DNA of 64,000 nucleotides, from NCBI RefSeq assembly GCF_000442275.2, contig NZ_KE557306.1, forward strand, positions 1 through 64,000, given 5' to 3'. A program made the translations under genes and the position numbers. The DNA is from Litoreibacter arenae DSM 19593. GTDB lineage: Bacteria; Pseudomonadota; Alphaproteobacteria; Rhodobacterales; Rhodobacteraceae. The first letter of the stretch is position 1. The number at the start of each line of letters is the position of its first letter. This document shows positions 60,936 through 64,000 of the stretch, in pieces. The notes under the pieces were generated by a model. That model was not told the DNA's origin. It did not search any database and saw nothing but the letters and a program-made list of their open reading frames with translations.

Positions 60936-61633
60936 GCCAGCCAGCGCTTGATCGCCCGCTCGAAGGCGGAGCCGAAGAAGGTGAGCAGATCCATGCCCTG
61001 ATTGGGCCGGAACTGGTGCGGGTCTTCCGAGCCCATGACCAACAGGCCGGGCAGGCGGCCCTCGCCCAGATCAAGGCGCAGCAGGGCTTCGGATTTGATG
61101 TAGGAGGCGTTGTCTCCATAGACGTCCTCGGACGCGGGCGACACTTGACGCAGGCTGACCGGGCGCACGGGAATATCGCGGCCAGCGGTGATGTAGTAAT
61201 CTACGACGCCCGGCTCCACGATGGACAACACTTCCTCGAACCCGATGGAGGGGCTGTCATGTTCTTTCGACTCGAGGATCAGCCGCAGGCGGGACACGCG
61301 CAGCGCCTCCAGCATGTCGCCCGAAAGCGAGGTCAGGAAGGCAGGGAAATCCGTAGGCTCCAGCATCTTCAAAACGGCGTTGTGAATCAGGTTGGTGCCT
61401 GCCAGATTTTCATAAGCGGCAGCAATGACAGAGCGGTGGGTGTCCTCCAGCCGGTCCAGACGGCTTTCCAGCCGCTCCATCGCGATGCCGCGCAGATCGA
61501 CGATATTGCCGCCTAAAGATCGCTCGTTCGCGCTGATCAAGGCCCGCATAAGGTCTTGATCCTCAAGGATAACCTCCGGGTCCGTCAGAATCTTGGAGCG
61601 TAGCGCGTCCAGCACTTCGGCCTGCTCAATCAT
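60932..61633 (-). CDS. DUF484-family protein
   Basis: 233 residues with a GAF-like fold: DPEVILEDQDLMRALISANE, MERLESRLDRLEDTHRSVIA and SEALLRLDLGEGRLPGLLVM, GSEDPHQFRPNQGMDLLTFF. It regularly precedes xerC in proteobacteria, and its role is undefined. It overlaps xerC by 4 bases. Confidence 0.92.
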   Translation of the reverse strand: MIEQAEVLDALRSKILTDPEVILEDQDLMRALISANERSLGGNIVDLRGIAMERLESRLDRLEDTHRSVIAAAYENLAGTNLIHNAVLKMLEPTDFPAFLTSLSGDMLEALRVSRLRLILESKEHDSPSIGFEEVLSIVEPGVVDYYITAGRDIPVRPVSLRQVSPASEDVYGDNASYIKSEALLRLDLGEGRLPGLLVMGSEDPHQFRPNQGMDLLTFFGSAFERAIKRWLA

Positions 61634-61741
61634 GCTCGATGCCTTTGTTTATGGCGTTGTTTTGCAGGACTATAGCCTATGGGCTTTTCTTTTTCCACGC
61701 AGAGATTGCGCGATGCGCGAGGTGTCGCAAATGGGAAGCAC

Positions 61742-62689
61742 CTAGCCCCGGCGCTTGGGCGTTTGTGGCTTGGCCAGCTGGTTTTCGCGCCACACGGTAT
61801 AAAGTCCGGAGCCGAGAATCAGCGCGATGCCCGCCCATGCGATTGCGTCGGGCCATTCGTCAAACAGCGTGATGCCGAGGATGATCGACAGTGGCAGGGC
61901 AAGATATTCAAACGGGGCGACCAGCGCCGCCTCTCCCAGACGGTAGGCCAGCGATATGAAGTAGCCGCCGACCGAGGCGAAGACGCCGAGGATCAGGATA
62001 TAGGGCAGGTCGCTGGCCTCGGGTGTGGTCCACGGGCGGAACAGGAATTCGAGTGACGGGTCGGCGGTCGTGGCGAACTTGCCGTCGCCCATGACCAATC
62101 CCAGAACGCAGGTTGCGAGGATGAACATCAGCTGGATGTAGAACACCATCGACACGGTGCTTTCGGTCGTGCGCAGGTATCTGGTCATGATGTGCAGGCC
62201 GCCATAGCCGAAGGCGGCGGCGATGGGCAGCAGAGAGGCCAGCTGGAACGCTGACGTGCCGGGACGCAGGATGATAAGGACGCCCACCATCCCCGCGCCC
62301 ACGGCGGCCCAGCGGCGGGGGCCGACAGTTTCACCCAGAAACAGCACCGAGAAGATGGTGATGACGAAGGGTGACACGAAGAACAGCGCCACGGCGTCGG
62401 CCAGGGGCAGGGCAGCGAGCCCAAGGAAGAACGTCATGTTGGCGAAGAACACCATACTCGCCCGTGCCATTTGCGCGCCGACGCGGCGGGTCTTCAGCGC
62501 GGCGAAGCCACCTTGGAATGGCACCATGAACAGCAACACGACGACCATGCCGACCAGCGAGCGGATCAGCACGATCTGGTGCAGCGCATAACCACCGGAC
62601 AGGAATTTCATCGTCACGTCGTTCAGCGAGAACAATGTGACCGCTATGGCCGCGAAGATCGGGCCAAGGGTTGCGGGGGACAGCTTCAT
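61742..62689 (-). CDS. EamA/DMT-family transporter
   Basis: 315 residues with ten predicted membrane helices in two EamA repeats (AAIAVTLFSLNDVTMKFLSG at the start; YLRTTESTVSMVFYIQLMFI in the second half). It probably exports a metabolite or drug. The gap to DUF484 (61634-61741) shows no gene. Confidence 0.9.
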   Translation of the reverse strand: MKLSPATLGPIFAAIAVTLFSLNDVTMKFLSGGYALHQIVLIRSLVGMVVVLLFMVPFQGGFAALKTRRVGAQMARASMVFFANMTFFLGLAALPLADAVALFFVSPFVITIFSVLFLGETVGPRRWAAVGAGMVGVLIILRPGTSAFQLASLLPIAAAFGYGGLHIMTRYLRTTESTVSMVFYIQLMFILATCVLGLVMGDGKFATTADPSLEFLFRPWTTPEASDLPYILILGVFASVGGYFISLAYRLGEAALVAPFEYLALPLSIILGITLFDEWPDAIAWAGIALILGSGLYTVWRENQLAKPQTPKRRG

Positions 62690-62735
62690 CGCGCGACGCT
62701 AGGACAGCGTGCGGGTGTGGTCCAGCGTCAAACCG

Positions 62736-63692
62736 TTACTTGCCGCGCAGCGTGCGCCAAGCGGGGACCAGACCCTTGGTGGCCACGGGGATCAGCACAA
62801 GGCCAAGTACAAGGCCGAATAGGCCGTCCAGCGTGGCCTTGGTGATCCATTGCACCGCACCTTGCGCCGTGCCCACCGCTTCGCCCGCGGCGTGGGATAT
62901 GTCGTGGATGATGTGTTCGGGCAAGGTGAAGCCGAGCACGTCCAGCCCGTGGATCACGATGGACCCGCCGACCCAGAGCATTGCGGCGGTGCCGACGATC
63001 AGCAGCATTTTCAGGAAGCCCGGCATAGCCTTGACGATGCCGCGCCCGACCGAGCGGGTCGCGGCGAAAGTCGCGTTCCTGGCCATGGACAGGCCGATGT
63101 CGTCGGCTTTCACGATCAACCCGACGGAGCCATACACCAGCACGGTGATGCCGACAGCGACGGTGGCAAGGGTCGCGGCCTCCATTGCGAATGAGCTTGG
63201 AGGAATTTCTGCCAAGGCGATGGTCATGATCTCGGCGGACAGGATCAGGTCGGTCTTGATTGCGCCTGTGGCTTTCTCCTCCTCCAGATGGGCGGGGTCT
63301 TGCGGCAGATCTTCGGGCTGGTCGGCGTGATGGTCATGCTTGGTAAACAGATGCGCGACCTTCTCGGCACCCTCGAAACACAGATATGCGCCCCCCAGCA
63401 TCAGCAGCGGGGTAATCGCCCACGGCGCGAAGTTCGACAACAGCAGACCAATGGGCAGCAGATAGAGTAGCTTGTTCTTGAGCGACCCTTTGGCGATGCG
63501 CCAGACGAGGGGAAGTTCGCGCGACGCCTCGAACCCGTGCAGGTATTTGGGCGTCACTGCGGCGTCGTCGATCAACGCACCGGCGGCTTTCGCGCCTGCT
63601 TTGGCGGCTTGGCCCATCACGTCATCAACCGACGCGGCCGCGACTTTGGCGATACCGGCGACGTCGTCCAGAAGGGCAAGAAGTCCGCTCAT
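62736..63692 (-). CDS. DUF808-family membrane protein (YedI-like)
   Basis: 318 residues: SGLLALLDDVAGIAKVAAAS at the start, PKYLHGFEASRELPLVWRIA, KNKLLYLLPIGLLLSNFAPW, and several membrane helices to the end. Function unknown in all species. It starts 76 bases after the transaldolase stop and its terminator. Confidence 0.92.
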   Translation of the reverse strand: MSGLLALLDDVAGIAKVAAASVDDVMGQAAKAGAKAAGALIDDAAVTPKYLHGFEASRELPLVWRIAKGSLKNKLLYLLPIGLLLSNFAPWAITPLLMLGGAYLCFEGAEKVAHLFTKHDHHADQPEDLPQDPAHLEEEKATGAIKTDLILSAEIMTIALAEIPPSSFAMEAATLATVAVGITVLVYGSVGLIVKADDIGLSMARNATFAATRSVGRGIVKAMPGFLKMLLIVGTAAMLWVGGSIVIHGLDVLGFTLPEHIIHDISHAAGEAVGTAQGAVQWITKATLDGLFGLVLGLVLIPVATKGLVPAWRTLRGK

Positions 63693-63707
63693 ATATGCTC
63701 CCGTTTT

Positions 63708-63749
63708 AGAAAAAAGGCCACGTCTTCAAGGCGAAACGCGGCCTTTTCA
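63708..63749 (-). terminator. Rho-independent terminator after the transaldolase gene
   Basis: Arms AAAAGGCC (63712-63719) and GGCCTTTT (63740-63747). Read on the minus strand the stem is followed by a run of T. It lies 20 bases past the stop at 63769 and separates the transaldolase from the DUF808 gene. Confidence 0.85.
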
Positions 63750-63768
63750 ATACAAGTTTCCCAGAGGA

Positions 63769-64000
63769 TCAGACGATCTTGATACCAGCCTTTTCCGCGT
63801 CTTTCATGAAGGCGTCCAGCCCTTTGTCGGTCAACACATGGTTGGCCATGTTCCGGATCACCGCAGGCGGAGCGGTCGCCACGTCGGCGCCGACCTTGGC
63901 GCAATCCGACATGTGGTTGGCGGAGCGGATGGACGCGGCGAGGATTTCGGTCTCGTAGCCGTAGTTGTCGTAGATCTCGCGGATGTCGGCGATCAGCTCC
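63769..64000 (-). CDS. fsa: Transaldolase / fructose-6-phosphate aldolase (partial)
   Basis: Only the last 76 codons are in the window: [20 protein letters not shown], then [20 protein letters not shown] and [18 protein letters not shown] before TGA. This is the conserved C-terminus of the small MipB/FSA-type transaldolases (ASIR and the TIP/APPAVI barrel end). The active-site Lys lies outside the window. The gene continues beyond 64000. Confidence 0.88.
   Translation of the reverse strand, partial: ELIADIREIYDNYGYETEILAASIRSANHMSDCAKVGADVATAPPAVIRNMANHVLTDKGLDAFMKDAEKAGIKIV

Noticed and set aside
1-64000. CRISPR array, tRNA or rRNA genes
   Set aside because: No regularly spaced direct repeats and no tRNA cloverleaf or rRNA sequence could be recognised on reading both strands.

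Overview
The window looks like a chromosomal stretch of an alphaproteobacterium of the Rhodobacterales, most likely the marine Roseobacter group. The evidence is the mixture of MipZ, the alphaproteobacterial F0 gene order (atpI-atpB-atpE-b'-b), phosphatidylcholine synthase, BluB, and several Rhodobacterales-type hypothetical proteins. Most of the window is GC-rich and tightly packed, with many ATGA start/stop overlaps. The first 7.7 kb is visibly less GC-rich and carries decayed mobile DNA. No tRNA, rRNA or CRISPR array was seen.

Region 1 (1-7.75 kb, accessory). The end of a sensor histidine kinase is followed by a substrate-binding protein. Next come a twice-frameshifted tyrosine integrase and a three-gene cassette on the minus strand that reads as an orphan type VI secretion effector set: a DUF4123 adaptor, a secreted protein that may be the immunity factor, and a Tle1-like phospholipase. 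Upstream of the cassette lie an IS3 remnant, an intact IS110-family transposase and the 5' end of a second IS110 element.

Region 2 (7.75-13.7 kb, minus) is one transcription unit: a two-subunit acetate-type sodium symporter, a cNMP/CBS/nucleotidyltransferase protein, a small membrane protein, and a membrane-anchored PAS-like protein fused to a DEDDh exonuclease. Region 3 (14.3-25.4 kb) is housekeeping: mipZ, rpmE, rplS, trmD, rimM, bluB, rpsP, chorismate mutase and ffh. The usual ribosomal-protein/tRNA-modification order is split by two opposite-strand genes. Region 4 (25.5-34.5 kb) holds a LysR regulator with an exporter, the F0 ATP synthase operon, a von Willebrand protein paired with an ECF sigma factor, and a hydrolase.

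Region 5 (34.5-41.8 kb, plus) is the best candidate for an undescribed system. It has nine tightly packed genes: a long coiled-coil protein, an unusual AAA+ ATPase, two large proteins of unknown function and five small or membrane proteins. Region 6 (41.9-52.5 kb) combines deoxyribose catabolism (deoC plus a double aldehyde dehydrogenase), rpe, an ABC exporter, truA and a YcjX/YcjF-like pair. Region 7 (52.5-64 kb) has a flavin monooxygenase, a truncated haemoglobin with a 57-residue membrane protein divergent from an Rrf2/NsrR-like regulator, ileS preceded by an isoleucine-rich mini-ORF, ogt, pcs, a cytochrome P460-like protein, xerC, a DUF484 gene, a transporter, a DUF808 gene and the end of a transaldolase.

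Two patterns run across the window. Six convergent gene pairs interlock their stop codons in a 4-base overlap. A related 3'-end hairpin plus 'GAGGTATTT' element recurs after several transcription units, always oriented with transcription. All functional calls come from reading motifs and family resemblance, without database searches.
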